From JAZLGI01 sp045616225 (GTDB taxonomy: Bacteria > Spirochaetota > Spirochaetia > Sphaerochaetales > Sphaerochaetaceae): DNA of 64,000 bases. The stretch spans positions 5,201 to 69,200 of the forward strand of contig JAZLGI010000003.1 of the NCBI GenBank assembly GCA_045616225.1, given 5' to 3'. Below, in pieces: positions 33,092 through 42,561 of the stretch. A model generated the notes under the pieces. It saw only the letters and a list, made by a program, of their open reading frames with translations, was not told the DNA's origin and ran no database searches. Made by a program: the position numbers and the translations under genes. The first letter of the stretch is position 1. The number at the start of each line of letters is the position of its first letter.

Positions 33092-34108
33092 ATGAAGAAC
33101 AAGGTTGGAAAAGTTTTTGGAATTGGAAATCCTCTTATTGATGTCTATTCTCCTGTAAGTGATGAAGAATTGTCTTCTCTCGGTCTTTTTAAGGGTACTA
33201 TGAACCTTATTTCAATTGAAAAAAGACTTGAGCTTACAGAATTTGTAAAGAGTAAAAAACCTGTTTTCAATTGTGGAGGATCTTGTCCAAATACAATTAT
33301 TTCCTTGGCTTCTTTGGGGATAGATACAATCCTTGGCGGAAAAGTAGGTAAAGATGAATGGGGTTCTATCTATAAATCAAAACTTGACAGCTTTGGAGTT
33401 GGGAATAATCTTGCTGTTTCTGAAAATGTTACCGGTTCTTCCATTATTTTGGTTACTCCTGATTCAGAAAGAACAATGAATACATACCTTGGAGCCAATA
33501 GAGATTATAATTCAGATGATGTCATAGAAGACAGTGTTGCCGGTTCTGATTTCTTTCATTTTACCGGATATATGTGGGACACGGAAAACCAAAAAGAGGC
33601 TATAAATAAAGCAATGGCAATTGCGAAGAGAAACAATGTAATGATTTCTTTTGATATTGCTGATCCTTTTGCAGTAGGAAGATATAGAGACTCTTTTGTG
33701 GAGCTTATTAAAAACAATTGTGATGTAGTTTTTGCAAATAAAGAAGAAGCCAGAAGTCTGGTTGATAAGTATGATCCTTATGAATGTTGTAAGACAATAG
33801 GAAAGATGTGCAGTATTGCAGTTGTAAAGAACGGAAAGAAAGGTTCTTATGTTAGCCTTAATCAGAAAGTCTATGAAATTCCGGTAAAAGGTCCTGTAAC
33901 TCCAGTAGATACAACAGGGGCAGGAGATAACTACGCTGCAGGTTTTTTATATGGACTTTGTCATGGGTTAGATGTGGAGAGTTCTGCAACAATAGCTTCA
34001 ATTTTAGCAGGTGAAATAATAAGTCAGGTTGGCGCTCAGTTTTCAAGTGAAAAGGCTCTGGAGCTTAAAAAAGCTTTTGAGTCAGAAGCTTGGAAGACCT
34101 GGCAGTAA
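33092..34108 (+). CDS. PfkB-family carbohydrate/nucleoside kinase (adenosine/ribokinase type)
   Basis: 338 aa from ATG 33092. The N-terminal GIGNPLIDVYSPV and the glycine-rich NCGGSCPNTIISLASLG (~53-70) are PfkB signature 1. The GKVGKDEWG motif and the C-terminal signature VDTTGAGDNYAAGFLYGL (~280) with the catalytic Asp in GAGD complete the active site. The overall layout is closest to adenosine kinase/fructokinase-like members, but the sugar or nucleoside substrate cannot be set from sequence. It appears monocistronic. It is preceded by phased repeats and followed by an AT-rich region with DnaA-box-like sites. Confidence 0.88.
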   Translation: MKNKVGKVFGIGNPLIDVYSPVSDEELSSLGLFKGTMNLISIEKRLELTEFVKSKKPVFNCGGSCPNTIISLASLGIDTILGGKVGKDEWGSIYKSKLDSFGVGNNLAVSENVTGSSIILVTPDSERTMNTYLGANRDYNSDDVIEDSVAGSDFFHFTGYMWDTENQKEAINKAMAIAKRNNVMISFDIADPFAVGRYRDSFVELIKNNCDVVFANKEEARSLVDKYDPYECCKTIGKMCSIAVVKNGKKGSYVSLNQKVYEIPVKGPVTPVDTTGAGDNYAAGFLYGLCHGLDVESSATIASILAGEIISQVGAQFSSEKALELKKAFESEAWKTWQ

Positions 34109-34434
34109 TGGTGTCTTGCTTTTTTCAAATCTAAGTTTCTTTTTCCTTTTAAATAATAGAATTAGCTTGTTTTTCCTGTTTTTATCAACACACTATTGCA
34201 CAAGTTATGCACAAGTTGTTGGCAATGGTTTTTTTAACATTAAAGTACAAGTGTCTACGTCACAAAAACACTCTTAATTCAGAATTTGTTACCTGCGTTA
34301 TTAACTCTTTATTTTAAAAGGAATTAAAAATTTTGTTAAGTTAATTTTTTGTATAAAAATTTATATAACTTTTACAGTAAAAAACATTAGATTTTTACAG
34401 ATTTATTGATTGTTTGTACTGATTTATGCACAAG
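34109..34434. other. AT-rich gap with a second cluster of DnaA-box-like sites
   Basis: No gene fits in these 326 bp. Four 9-mers resemble DnaA boxes: TTATCAACA (34182-34190), TTATGCACA (34205-34213), TTATGCACA (34424-34432) and TTATACACA (34435-34443, overlapping the rsmE stop). The first three are the same variants found in the dnaA-dnaN gap. Between the pairs lie about 170 bp of very AT-rich DNA. Confidence 0.6.
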
Positions 34435-35226
34435 TTATACACAAGAATTCTGTTCAAGAATAGTTTGGGCTGCTCCTATTGCATAAATTGCTGCTGTTTC
34501 ACATCTTAATATGTTTGTTTTCAGTAAAACAGGCTTCATTCCTGCCTGAAGAAGCATAGTACATTCCTCATTGGTAAGACCACCTTCTGAACCAATCAGA
34601 ATGCCTGTAACACCATCAAAACCATTTAAAATGCTGTAGAGGCTTTCTTGTTTCTCTCCTGTGTTACTTTGATGAAGGAATATACCTATTTCCTTTTTGT
34701 TTAGAGACTGTGCTTTTTTAATTAAGTCTTCATAAACCTGACTTATATCTATTACTCCTTCAACAGTTGTAGGAACCAAAGACCCGCTTTGTTGAATGGC
34801 TTCCTTGATAACAGAATCATATCTTGTTAATTTTGATTCTTCTTTTCCTGAAAAATCTGCAACACAGTTTTTACTTCTGACAAGTACTATTGTTTTTACT
34901 CCGGCTTCTGTTGCCATTCTTATGATATCGTCTGTTTTTCTTCCTTTAGGAATGCATTGATAGAGAATTATAGTTTTTTCAGGTCTGTCTTGAGGGAGTG
35001 TGTCTGTTTGCTCTTCTTCATGATCTGTTTTTTCAGATGACAGTGAAACAGAAGTTTTTGTTATGGATAAAACTTCAAGATTCCAAAGTTGTCCAAGAGA
35101 ATCTCTTCCCAGAATTTTCTGTCCGGACTTTAATCTTAGAACATTTACAATATAGTTGTATTGTTTTCCGGTTAATTCAAGAAGAGACTCTCCATTGTAG
35201 CTAGGGGGAAGAAGGTAAATTCTCAT
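34435..35226 (-). CDS. rsmE: 16S rRNA m3U1498 methyltransferase RsmE
   Basis: 263 aa SPOUT methyltransferase. The N-terminal PUA-like part (MRIYLLPPSYNGESLLELTGKQYNYIVNVLRLKSGQKI) precedes the knotted domain. The latter has the conserved RKTDDIIRMATEAGVKTIVLVRSKN and the SAM-binding knot ILIGSEGGLTNEECTMLLQAG and LKTNILRCETAAIYAI (~195-250). It methylates U1498 of 16S rRNA. The ATG overlaps the stop of the aminopeptidase P gene by one base. The order lgt-pepP-rsmE is one minus-strand operon. Its stop codon coincides with a DnaA-box-like 9-mer. Confidence 0.96.
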   Translation of the reverse strand: MRIYLLPPSYNGESLLELTGKQYNYIVNVLRLKSGQKILGRDSLGQLWNLEVLSITKTSVSLSSEKTDHEEEQTDTLPQDRPEKTIILYQCIPKGRKTDDIIRMATEAGVKTIVLVRSKNCVADFSGKEESKLTRYDSVIKEAIQQSGSLVPTTVEGVIDISQVYEDLIKKAQSLNKKEIGIFLHQSNTGEKQESLYSILNGFDGVTGILIGSEGGLTNEECTMLLQAGMKPVLLKTNILRCETAAIYAIGAAQTILEQNSCV

Positions 35227-36962
35227 TAAAGTGGTTTTGTAGCTTTTTCCAGATAATTGAGACTCTCAGGATAGACAAGGTCTTTAAGAGTTTCATAACA
35301 CCATTTATGGTAATCATTAACGGTAGCTATTTCTTCTTCTGAAAGCATTGATTTATCAATAAGCCTTCTTTCATAAGGACAGCATGTAAGAACTTCAAAA
35401 GTGTAGAATTGACCAAATTCTGTTTTGAATGCCTCTGTTACTGCAACAAGGTTTTCAATTCTTATACCGTGTTTTCCTTCTTTGTATATTCCCGGTTCAT
35501 CACTTAGAATCATTCCTTTTTCAAGTGCCGTTTCTGCAGAGGCTTTGTGAATAGATATTCTCTGAGGACCTTCATGAACAGATAATCTAAAACCAACTCC
35601 ATGTCCTGTTCCATGGAAATATGTCATTCCTTCTTGCCAAAGGAATTGATGGGCTAGAATGTCTAACTGATGACCGTTTGTTCCATATGGAAAGATTTGG
35701 TTTGCCAATGCAAGATGACCTTTAAGAACAAGTGTATAATCATGTATTTCTTCTTCTGTAGGTTCTCCAAAAAGAAGGGTTCTTGTAATGTCTGTTGTTC
35801 CGCAGGAGTATTGTGCTCCGCTGTCCAAGACCAACAAACCGTTTCCTTCTATTGGTACATCTGTTTCTTCTGTGGCACTGTAATGAACAATAGCTCCATG
35901 TTCTTTGTATCCGGCAATTGTTGAGAAAGAAAGTCCCAAACAATCTTCTTCACACATTCTTTCATCTTCAAGAGCCTGTGCAATTGATAATTCTGAGAAG
36001 TCATATTCATTTCTGTCTACAAGTGCAAGGAAATTGACCATGGCGATACCGTCAAGAATATGGGCAATTCTCATTCCTTCCATTTCTTTTTCATTTTTAC
36101 AGGCTTTAAAATCTGTTGAGTATTCACGACCTTCTGAAATCTTTGCATTTTTAAGAGCATTGAAAAGCTGCATATTTACTCTTGCAGGATTAAGCCTTAC
36201 AGTACAATTTTTTATTTCTGAAAGAACTTCTGTAACTTTTTCATAAGGAAGGACTTCATAATCTTCATTTGCAATGTCTATATTGGAAAAACGGCAAACA
36301 GGTGTAAAAAGCTTTGCACAGTTCTTTCCAATAAGCAAGTGGGCTAAGAAAACAGGAGTATCTGCAATATCGCTTCCTCTTAAATTGAGAATCCATGCAA
36401 TATCATCAAGACTTGAGATTATGGTGAAATCTTCATTGTTTTGAGTCATTTGTTCACGTATTCTGTTAATCTTTTGAATAGGAGATTCACCGCAATCTTC
36501 ATCTGTCATTCTCAATACAGGATTTTGCGGCATTTGAGGACGGTCTGACCATATCTTGTTTATAAGATCTTCTCCTGCAGCAAGGTTAATGTTGTGACTA
36601 AGGTAATCTCTCTGCTCTTTTACCATAAGAGTTTCTGATGCAATTCCTGCTTTCATTCCTTTTAGAAAGTCTTTTGGGTCTGTTGCATCAGGACCATCAA
36701 GTTTTCTCATTTCAAAGCAAGTATCTTTGATTTGATCTGCACATTGTACAAAGTAACGTGAATCTACCCAAATTACTGCTTGAGACATTGTAACTACAAC
36801 AAAACCTGCACTTCCTGTAAAGCCGCTTATAAAAGCTCTTGTTCTCCAGCGTTCACTTACATATTCACTTTCATGAGGGTCTGTTCCGTTAATTATCCAT
36901 GCATCAAGTCCGTTTAACTTCAGTTGCTCTCTCAGAGCTTCTACTTTCTGATTAATTGTCAC
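35226..36962 (-). CDS. Xaa-Pro aminopeptidase (M24B, aminopeptidase P)
   Basis: 578 aa, the long three-domain type with two creatinase-like N-terminal domains. They include WIINGTDPHESEYVSERWRTRAFISGFTGSAG and IASSLDDIAWILNLRGSDI-type motifs. A C-terminal pita-bread catalytic domain follows. Its metal ligands are in LVLDSGAQYSCGTTDITRT, the His-containing GTGHGVGFRLSVHEGP, and the Glu in MILSDEPGIYKEG and HGIRIENLV. It removes N-terminal residues before proline. Start GTG at 36962 with AAGGAG 6 nt upstream, overlapping the lgt stop by GTGA. Cytoplasmic. Confidence 0.94.
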   Translation of the reverse strand: MTINQKVEALREQLKLNGLDAWIINGTDPHESEYVSERWRTRAFISGFTGSAGFVVVTMSQAVIWVDSRYFVQCADQIKDTCFEMRKLDGPDATDPKDFLKGMKAGIASETLMVKEQRDYLSHNINLAAGEDLINKIWSDRPQMPQNPVLRMTDEDCGESPIQKINRIREQMTQNNEDFTIISSLDDIAWILNLRGSDIADTPVFLAHLLIGKNCAKLFTPVCRFSNIDIANEDYEVLPYEKVTEVLSEIKNCTVRLNPARVNMQLFNALKNAKISEGREYSTDFKACKNEKEMEGMRIAHILDGIAMVNFLALVDRNEYDFSELSIAQALEDERMCEEDCLGLSFSTIAGYKEHGAIVHYSATEETDVPIEGNGLLVLDSGAQYSCGTTDITRTLLFGEPTEEEIHDYTLVLKGHLALANQIFPYGTNGHQLDILAHQFLWQEGMTYFHGTGHGVGFRLSVHEGPQRISIHKASAETALEKGMILSDEPGIYKEGKHGIRIENLVAVTEAFKTEFGQFYTFEVLTCCPYERRLIDKSMLSEEEIATVNDYHKWCYETLKDLVYPESLNYLEKATKPL

Positions 36963-37939
36963 TTTGTTCTCCTTTTGTTAAAACTGGTCATAGGTCTTTT
37001 TACGGAACGCAGTATGGCTATTATTCCAATTACAATCATTCCAAAACAAAGAATTTGTCCCATTGAGATATTTAAAAGACTTTTAAATAGGGCTGTTGGT
37101 TCTGTTTCTTTTCCCAAAGCAATAATAAAACCCAGTTGACTGTCCGGTTCTCTGAAATATTCAATAATGAATCTGAATAATCCATATCCTACAAAATAAA
37201 AACCTGTAATGAATCCAGGACCGTATTTCTTTTTGTTTCTCCAAGGTCTTATCACAAAGTAAATGATGAAAAACAAGATAATACCTTCAAAAAGGGCTTC
37301 ATAAAGCTGCGAAGGGTGTCTCGGAAGATTTACCGTTTCTCCAATTTGATAACTTAATCCGGCTTTGTCTGCTGCTTGGCGAACCCATTCTAATGTTGTA
37401 GAAAATTCAGGGGCATTTGGAAAAATCATACCAAAAGAAGTTCCCGTACATCTTCCCCAAAGCTCTCCGTTTATGAAATTTCCCAATCTGCCGAATGTGT
37501 ATCCAAGCGGGACTGCAATGAGAACAAGGTCTGCAATATCGCCAAATTTAAATCCTGTTTTCTTTGAATAAATCAACGCTGCAATTGCCGCACCAATTAC
37601 TCCTCCATGGTAACTCATTCCAGGAAGACCTATGAATTTACCGTTTCTGAATGGCCAGAAAATCATCCAAGGATGCAACCAATAGTAAGCATTCCCTTCA
37701 TACAAAAGACAGGAAACAAGTCTGGCACCCAGAATTAAACCAACAATGAGATAAGTTATCAAAGTAAGAAGATTGTCAGAATTCATGTGGTCTAAGGCAC
37801 CTTCCTTAGTACATTGTTGAAGCATAATGAAGTATGCAATTGTGAAAGCCACAATGTACATGAGTGCATACCATCTTACCGGTAGAAAAGAGAAAACATA
37901 AGGACTAATCCAAGAAGGGAAATTCACAAATGTAAACAT
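36959..37939 (-). CDS. lgt: Prolipoprotein diacylglyceryl transferase
   Basis: 326 aa, about seven membrane helices. The Lgt signature GRLGNFINGELWGR (~150-163) with its essential Arg and Asn, the upstream YHGGVIGA (~105-112), and the C-terminal QLYEALFEG and GYGLFRFIIEYFREPD are all present. It transfers diacylglycerol from phosphatidylglycerol to the lipobox cysteine. The lipoprotein at 47098 is one likely substrate. A leaderless promoter (37946-37974) abuts the ATG. It is the first gene of the lgt-pepP-rsmE operon. Confidence 0.97.
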   Translation of the reverse strand: MFTFVNFPSWISPYVFSFLPVRWYALMYIVAFTIAYFIMLQQCTKEGALDHMNSDNLLTLITYLIVGLILGARLVSCLLYEGNAYYWLHPWMIFWPFRNGKFIGLPGMSYHGGVIGAAIAALIYSKKTGFKFGDIADLVLIAVPLGYTFGRLGNFINGELWGRCTGTSFGMIFPNAPEFSTTLEWVRQAADKAGLSYQIGETVNLPRHPSQLYEALFEGIILFFIIYFVIRPWRNKKKYGPGFITGFYFVGYGLFRFIIEYFREPDSQLGFIIALGKETEPTALFKSLLNISMGQILCFGMIVIGIIAILRSVKRPMTSFNKRRTK

Positions 37940-37945
37940 ATTTGA

Positions 37946-37974
37946 ATTTTAATGATAGTAGTTAGCTATTTCAA
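37946..37974 (-). promoter_or_regulatory. Promoter of lgt-pepP-rsmE, probably leaderless
   Basis: Minus strand TTGAAA (37974-37969), 17-bp spacer, TAAAAT (37951-37946), then six bases to the ATG at 37939. No ribosome site. Confidence 0.6.
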
Positions 37975-37986
37975 TTGATTTGAGAG

Positions 37987-38015
37987 TTGGAGACATCATT
38001 TAAAATGTGTATATT
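37987..38015 (+). promoter_or_regulatory. Promoter of ctpA, probably leaderless
   Basis: TTGGAG (37987-37992), 17-bp spacer, TATATT (38010-38015), then six bases to ATG 38022. It is divergent from the lgt promoter only 12 bp away. Confidence 0.5.
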
Positions 38016-38021
38016 GTAACT

Positions 38022-39488
38022 ATGAAAAAAATAATTCTGTTTTTTGCATTAATGATGTTTATTTTTCCTGTCTTTTCGGGAGCTACTCCGGAAGAAACTA
38101 AGGATATAATTCAAAATCTTCCTTCTTATGTTGAGCAAAAACATGGGGTGGTTTCTTCTTCTTTTGCTTCTTCGGGTTCATCATCTTCTTCTACTGGAAA
38201 TTCAATAATTGAAAGAGATATGGCTCAGCTTGAGAGACTTTATAAATATGTAGAAAAAAACTATTTGTACGATATAGATTACAATTCAGTTTATCATGCA
38301 ATGGCCAATGCTCTCTTGGAGTCTCTTAATGACAAGTATTCTTATTACGTTGCTCCGGAAGATTCCAAAGATTATGAAGAACAGGCTATGGGAAAGTATG
38401 GTGGTATAGGCATTTATTTTCTGACAAATATGTATGAGGAGAAAACAGATGAGGGTCAGATAATAAACGGCTTTCAGGTTTCTCAGGTTTTCCCAAATAC
38501 TCCTGCAGCCAAAATGGGAATGATGGCAAAAGATGTTATCATTGCAGTAGATGGAGAACCTGCTTCAGAAATGACTTCAAATGAATGTGCATCAAAAATG
38601 AAAGGTGATGTAGGTTCAAATGTAACGCTTACAATTTTCAGAAACGGGTCTTCATTTGATATTACTCTTACAAGAGAGATAATCTATACTCCTACTGTAG
38701 AATATGAAATGATAGACGAGGAGAATGCATATCTCAGTATTCTTGAATTTTCAGCCGATACTGCTTCAAAGATAGAACAGGCATTGAAAGATCTTTCCTC
38801 ACAGGGTATGAAAGGTTTAATAATTGATCTTAGAAACAATCCTGGAGGAGATGTAGATATTACTCTTGATATTGCAGATATGTTTATCAGAGATAATGTT
38901 CTTTTGAAGGTTTATCACAAGGATTCTTCTAAAAATGTCGTTTATCAGGCAAGTTCTTCAACAATTGTAGATCCTAATGTGAAAGTTGTGATTTTAATAA
39001 ATGAAGGGTCTGCAAGTTCTTCTGAAATTTTTTGTTCAACAATGAGAGATAACGGCAGAGCTGTTCTTGTAGGAGCTACCTCTTATGGAAAAGGAGTAAT
39101 GCAACTTGTAACTTCATTTGGAGAATCTTATATCTCTGTTACCAGTGCAGAATTTGTTCCGCCTTCAGATAATCCTATTCACGAACAGGGTGTAAAGCCT
39201 GATTATCCTGTTGAATCTATAATTCTCAATGAGGATGAGATTGAATCTTATAGAGAATTTATTAAGTCCGGTGTTGCAGAAGAACATATTAAACAGTTTC
39301 CTGATTGTACTCCGGGAAATATAAGATGGTTTGTAAACAGAAACAGAAATACAGGTCTAAGAGATGAGGTTCTGCAAATAGTACTTAGAAATACTTACTA
39401 TGCACAGGGAAAAGATAATATTAAAACAGATATAGAATTTGATCCGCAACTTAACAAGGCTTATCAACTTCTGATTGAGAAAAAATGA
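38022..39488 (+). CDS. C-terminal processing peptidase (S41A, CtpA-like), exported
   Basis: 488 aa from ATG 38022. Signal peptide MKKIILFFALMMFIFPVFSG. A Ser-rich linker (SSSFASSGSSSSSTG, ~40-56) leads to the N-terminal helical domain. A PDZ domain (~125-220) follows with GGIGIYF and VFPNTPAAKMGMMAKDVIIAVDGE. The protease core has the catalytic Ser in NEGSASSSEIF and Lys in GATSYGKGVMQ (S-x25-K pattern). It degrades or processes periplasmic proteins or lipoproteins. It overlaps the EamA transporter gene by 4 bp. The start is set by the signal peptide and promoter. An in-frame GTG at 38007 lies just before the -10. Confidence 0.93.
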   Translation: MKKIILFFALMMFIFPVFSGATPEETKDIIQNLPSYVEQKHGVVSSSFASSGSSSSSTGNSIIERDMAQLERLYKYVEKNYLYDIDYNSVYHAMANALLESLNDKYSYYVAPEDSKDYEEQAMGKYGGIGIYFLTNMYEEKTDEGQIINGFQVSQVFPNTPAAKMGMMAKDVIIAVDGEPASEMTSNECASKMKGDVGSNVTLTIFRNGSSFDITLTREIIYTPTVEYEMIDEENAYLSILEFSADTASKIEQALKDLSSQGMKGLIIDLRNNPGGDVDITLDIADMFIRDNVLLKVYHKDSSKNVVYQASSSTIVDPNVKVVILINEGSASSSEIFCSTMRDNGRAVLVGATSYGKGVMQLVTSFGESYISVTSAEFVPPSDNPIHEQGVKPDYPVESIILNEDEIESYREFIKSGVAEEHIKQFPDCTPGNIRWFVNRNRNTGLRDEVLQIVLRNTYYAQGKDNIKTDIEFDPQLNKAYQLLIEKK

Positions 39489-40357
39489 AAGAAAGAAACG
39501 CTGTACTTATAATGCTTTTTGCCTCTTTTCTTTGGGGATTGACTTTTGCTTTTCAAAGCCAGGCTTCTGAGACAATAGGCCCTTTTATGTTTAATGGAAT
39601 CAGAATGTTTCTTGGTGTTCTTGTTTTGTCTCCGCTTTTTATTAAGATAACAAGACGGCACAAAGGAAATGAGTCTTATTTCAGACATCTTTTTGTTGGA
39701 GCAGGTTTGAGTGGAATTGCAACTGCTGCGGCTTGTGTAGTTCAACAATACGGGATTGGTTTTTCTTCGGCAGGAAAGTCCGGTTTCTTAACTTCTCTTT
39801 ATACCTTGTTTGTTCCTATTATTTCTGTCTTTTTAAAGAAGAAGATAGAGCTTAAAACTTGGATTTGTGTCGCAATAGGGGTTTTGGGAGTATTTCTTTT
39901 GTCTTATACGCCAGGAGAAGGTTTTGGTCCAGGAGATCTTTGGTTGGTATTCTGCGGATTTCTTTTTGCAGTACAAATGATGATAATTGACCACTATGTT
40001 CCTTATGTAGAAGGAATAGAATTTTCCTGTTTCCAATTCTTTGTCAGTGGAATGATTTGTCTGTCATTGGGTTTAATTGTGGAGCCTTTTGAGTTTTCAA
40101 TGGTGAAGTCAAGTTTGAGTCCTCTTCTTTATTCCGGAATTATGAGTTGCGGAGTTGCTTATACTCTTCAGATTATTGGTCAGAAATGGGTAAGTCCCAC
40201 AAAAGCAACCTTGGCTCTAAGTCCTGAAAGTGCTTGGGCAGCAATTGGAGGTGTAGTTATTCTCAATGAGACAATGACAACAAAAGAAATGATAGGTTGT
40301 GTGTTAATCTTTTCTGCAGTTCTTTTATCTCAGTTAAAGTTTTCCGGTAAAAAATAA
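39485..40357 (+). CDS. EamA/DMT family transporter
   Basis: 290 aa with ten predicted membrane segments in two EamA repeats (~7-140 and ~150-285). It opens AVLIMLFASFLWGLTFAFQS. The second-repeat features LALSPESAWAAIGGVVILNETMTTKEMIGCVLIFSAVLLS are typical of drug/metabolite exporters of the EamA type. The substrate is unknown. It overlaps the ctpA stop by 4 bp and is followed with no gap by recX (TAA then ATG), so ctpA, this gene and recX form a plus-strand operon. Confidence 0.92.
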   Translation: MKERNAVLIMLFASFLWGLTFAFQSQASETIGPFMFNGIRMFLGVLVLSPLFIKITRRHKGNESYFRHLFVGAGLSGIATAAACVVQQYGIGFSSAGKSGFLTSLYTLFVPIISVFLKKKIELKTWICVAIGVLGVFLLSYTPGEGFGPGDLWLVFCGFLFAVQMMIIDHYVPYVEGIEFSCFQFFVSGMICLSLGLIVEPFEFSMVKSSLSPLLYSGIMSCGVAYTLQIIGQKWVSPTKATLALSPESAWAAIGGVVILNETMTTKEMIGCVLIFSAVLLSQLKFSGKK

Positions 40358-40813
40358 ATGGATAAGAATTTAAAAGACTGCATATTTCAGGCAGAACGTT
40401 TTCTTACACTCAGAGAACACAACGAAAAAGAGTTAAAAGATAAGCTAAAACACAAAGGTTTCAACGAAGATGTCATTCTTAAAACCATTGAATTCTTAAA
40501 AGAAGAAGATGAGTTATCAGAAGAAAGATACATAAGAGCTTTTATACGATCAAATAACAGCAGACATCCTGAAAGTTTAAACATTATTCTTCAACGTCTT
40601 GCTCAAAAGGGTGCAGACAGAACTCTTTCAAAGAAAATAGCAAAAGAAATATACACAGAAGAATATGAAGAAAACCTGGCTTCCTCTTGTTTTATCAAAA
40701 GCCTTAAGAAAACAGCAGATGAGCAGAAAATCAAACAGAAAATGGTAAAAGCCGGCTTTTCTTTATCCAAAGCAAACAACTTACTTAAAGCCGAAAAAAA
40801 ACAGGTTTTCTGA
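40358..40813 (+). CDS. recX: Regulatory protein RecX
   Basis: 151 aa of helical RecX repeats. LKDCIFQAERFLTLREHNEKELKDKLKHKGF is the first three-helix unit, then EEDELSEERYIRAFIRSNNSRHPESLNIILQRLAQKG. A third repeat (EQKIKQKMVKAGFSLSKANNLLK) ends the protein. RecX modulates RecA filaments. The ATG begins right after the stop of the EamA gene (40355-40357), so translation is coupled. recA itself is not in the window. An intrinsic terminator overlaps the end of the gene. Confidence 0.93.
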   Translation: MDKNLKDCIFQAERFLTLREHNEKELKDKLKHKGFNEDVILKTIEFLKEEDELSEERYIRAFIRSNNSRHPESLNIILQRLAQKGADRTLSKKIAKEIYTEEYEENLASSCFIKSLKKTADEQKIKQKMVKAGFSLSKANNLLKAEKKQVF

Positions 40814-40833
40814 TTAACAAAAAACCTGTTTTT
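40797..40833. terminator. Bidirectional terminator between recX and gpmI
   Basis: AAAAACAGGTTTT (40797-40809) and AAAACCTGTTTTT (40821-40833) form a perfect 13-bp stem with 11-nt loop. A tract on one side and T tract on the other suit termination from both convergent genes. Confidence 0.85.
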
Positions 40834-40845
40834 AACAACAAAATA

Positions 40846-42495
40846 TTAGTTCCAGTTAATTATACAAGGGTCGTAATCACTTGGGGCTTTGAATCCCAAA
40901 AGCTCAATACAAGTGGTTGCAATACTGCTTATTCCAAGACCTGTATTAAGTTCTTTACTGTATTCGTTATTGTAACAAGGGTCAAAGAGAATACATGGAA
41001 CAGGATTAAGGGAATGGCTTGTTTTTGCTTTAGGTTCTCCGTTGGCGTTTGTAGAGACACTGCCATCTTTCTTATGCTCAAACATATCATCTGCATTGCC
41101 GTGATCTGCAGTAATCAGAAGAATACCTCCGGCTTTCTCAACAGCATCTTTAATTCTTCCAATCTGAAGATCAAGACCTTCCATTGAGCATACTACTGCT
41201 TCAAATACTCCGGTATGTCCTACCATATCACCGTTTGGGAAATTCATTTTAATGAAATCCCACTTTTTACTTTCTATTTCACTTATTACTCTGTCTGCAA
41301 TTTCTGCACATTTCATCCAAGGACGTTCTTCAAAAGGAACAATGTCAGAAGGAATTTCTACATATTCTTCAAGCTTTTCATCAAATTTTCCGCTCTTGTT
41401 TCCATTGAAGAAATAAGTTACATGGCCAAATTTCTGAGTTTCTGAAATTGAGAATTGTTTTACAGAACTTGCACAAAGATATTCTGCCATTGTTTTATCA
41501 ATTGCAGGAGGGTTTACTAAAAATTGACTTGGTATATGAAGATCTCCGTCGTATTCCATCATTCCTGCATATTCAATTGCAGGAACTCTCTTTCTGTCAA
41601 ATTCTTTGAGGTCTTTGGCTTCAAATGCTTTTGAAATTTCCAAAGCTCTGTCTCCTCTGAAGTTAAACAGAACAAAACTATCTCCGTCTTCTACAGTTCC
41701 TACAGGTTTACCGTTTTCTGCAATTACAAACGGAGGAAGATCCTGATCTATAGCACCTGTTTCTGTTCTTAATACAGAAATTGCATCATGGGCATTGGCA
41801 AACTGTCTGACTTCTCCCAAAACATGTGTTTCCCATCCTTTCTTTACCATGTCCCAATTGGCATTATAACGATCCATTGTAATGACCATTCTTCCGCCAC
41901 CTGATGCAATTTTTGCATCAAAAGAACCATCAGAAGAAAGTTCTGCAAGAAAATCTGCGAAAGGATCAAAATAATCTAAGGCGCTGGTAGGGTCAACGTC
42001 ACGGCCGTCCAATAGGGCGTGAACTCTAACTTTCTTGACCCCTTCTTTCTTAGCCTGAATAATCATGTCCTTAAGATTTTTGATGTGAGAGTGTACATTT
42101 CCATCTGAAAGAAGTCCAAGAAAATGAAGGGTAGAGTTATTGTTCTTAACATTGGCGACAAGTTTTTTCCAGGTATTACCTTCAAACATTGCCCCTGTTT
42201 CAATAGAAGATGCAACAAGTTTTGCACCCTGTGCAAACACTCTTCCGCAACCCATTGCATTATGACCAACTTCGCTGTTTCCCATATCTGCATCTGAAGG
42301 AAGACCAACTGCAGTGCCATGGGCCTTAAGTTTTGTCCAACTACATGTATCAAAGAGCTTATCAAGGTTCTTTGTCATGGCCTGTTTTACAGCATCACCA
42401 TCTTCATATTTTCCAAATCCCACACCATCCATAATAAGAAGGACAACAGGTCCTTTACGTGAGATTTTTCCGTTCTTTTTTAAAGCATCTACCAT
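40846..42495 (-). CDS. gpmI: 2,3-bisphosphoglycerate-independent phosphoglycerate mutase
   Basis: 549 aa from ATG 42495, which has AAGGAA six bases upstream. An in-frame ATG at 42513 is also possible. The metal-phosphatase domain has LLIMDGVGFGKY (Asp ligand) and SDADMGNSEVGHNAMGCGR, with the catalytic Ser in NSEVGH (~80). The C-terminal ITADHGNADDMF and NFPNGDMVGHTG hold the remaining Mn ligands. The central phosphotransferase domain includes HALLDGRDVDPTSA. It interconverts 3- and 2-phosphoglycerate in glycolysis without bisphosphoglycerate. It appears to be transcribed alone. Confidence 0.96.
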   Translation of the reverse strand: MVDALKKNGKISRKGPVVLLIMDGVGFGKYEDGDAVKQAMTKNLDKLFDTCSWTKLKAHGTAVGLPSDADMGNSEVGHNAMGCGRVFAQGAKLVASSIETGAMFEGNTWKKLVANVKNNNSTLHFLGLLSDGNVHSHIKNLKDMIIQAKKEGVKKVRVHALLDGRDVDPTSALDYFDPFADFLAELSSDGSFDAKIASGGGRMVITMDRYNANWDMVKKGWETHVLGEVRQFANAHDAISVLRTETGAIDQDLPPFVIAENGKPVGTVEDGDSFVLFNFRGDRALEISKAFEAKDLKEFDRKRVPAIEYAGMMEYDGDLHIPSQFLVNPPAIDKTMAEYLCASSVKQFSISETQKFGHVTYFFNGNKSGKFDEKLEEYVEIPSDIVPFEERPWMKCAEIADRVISEIESKKWDFIKMNFPNGDMVGHTGVFEAVVCSMEGLDLQIGRIKDAVEKAGGILLITADHGNADDMFEHKKDGSVSTNANGEPKAKTSHSLNPVPCILFDPCYNNEYSKELNTGLGISSIATTCIELLGFKAPSDYDPCIINWN

Positions 42496-42561
42496 AAGAA
42501 ATTCCTTTGTCATCAGACATTATGATAATAACTGTAACTCGTTTTTTGTTAAAGGAGTCAG

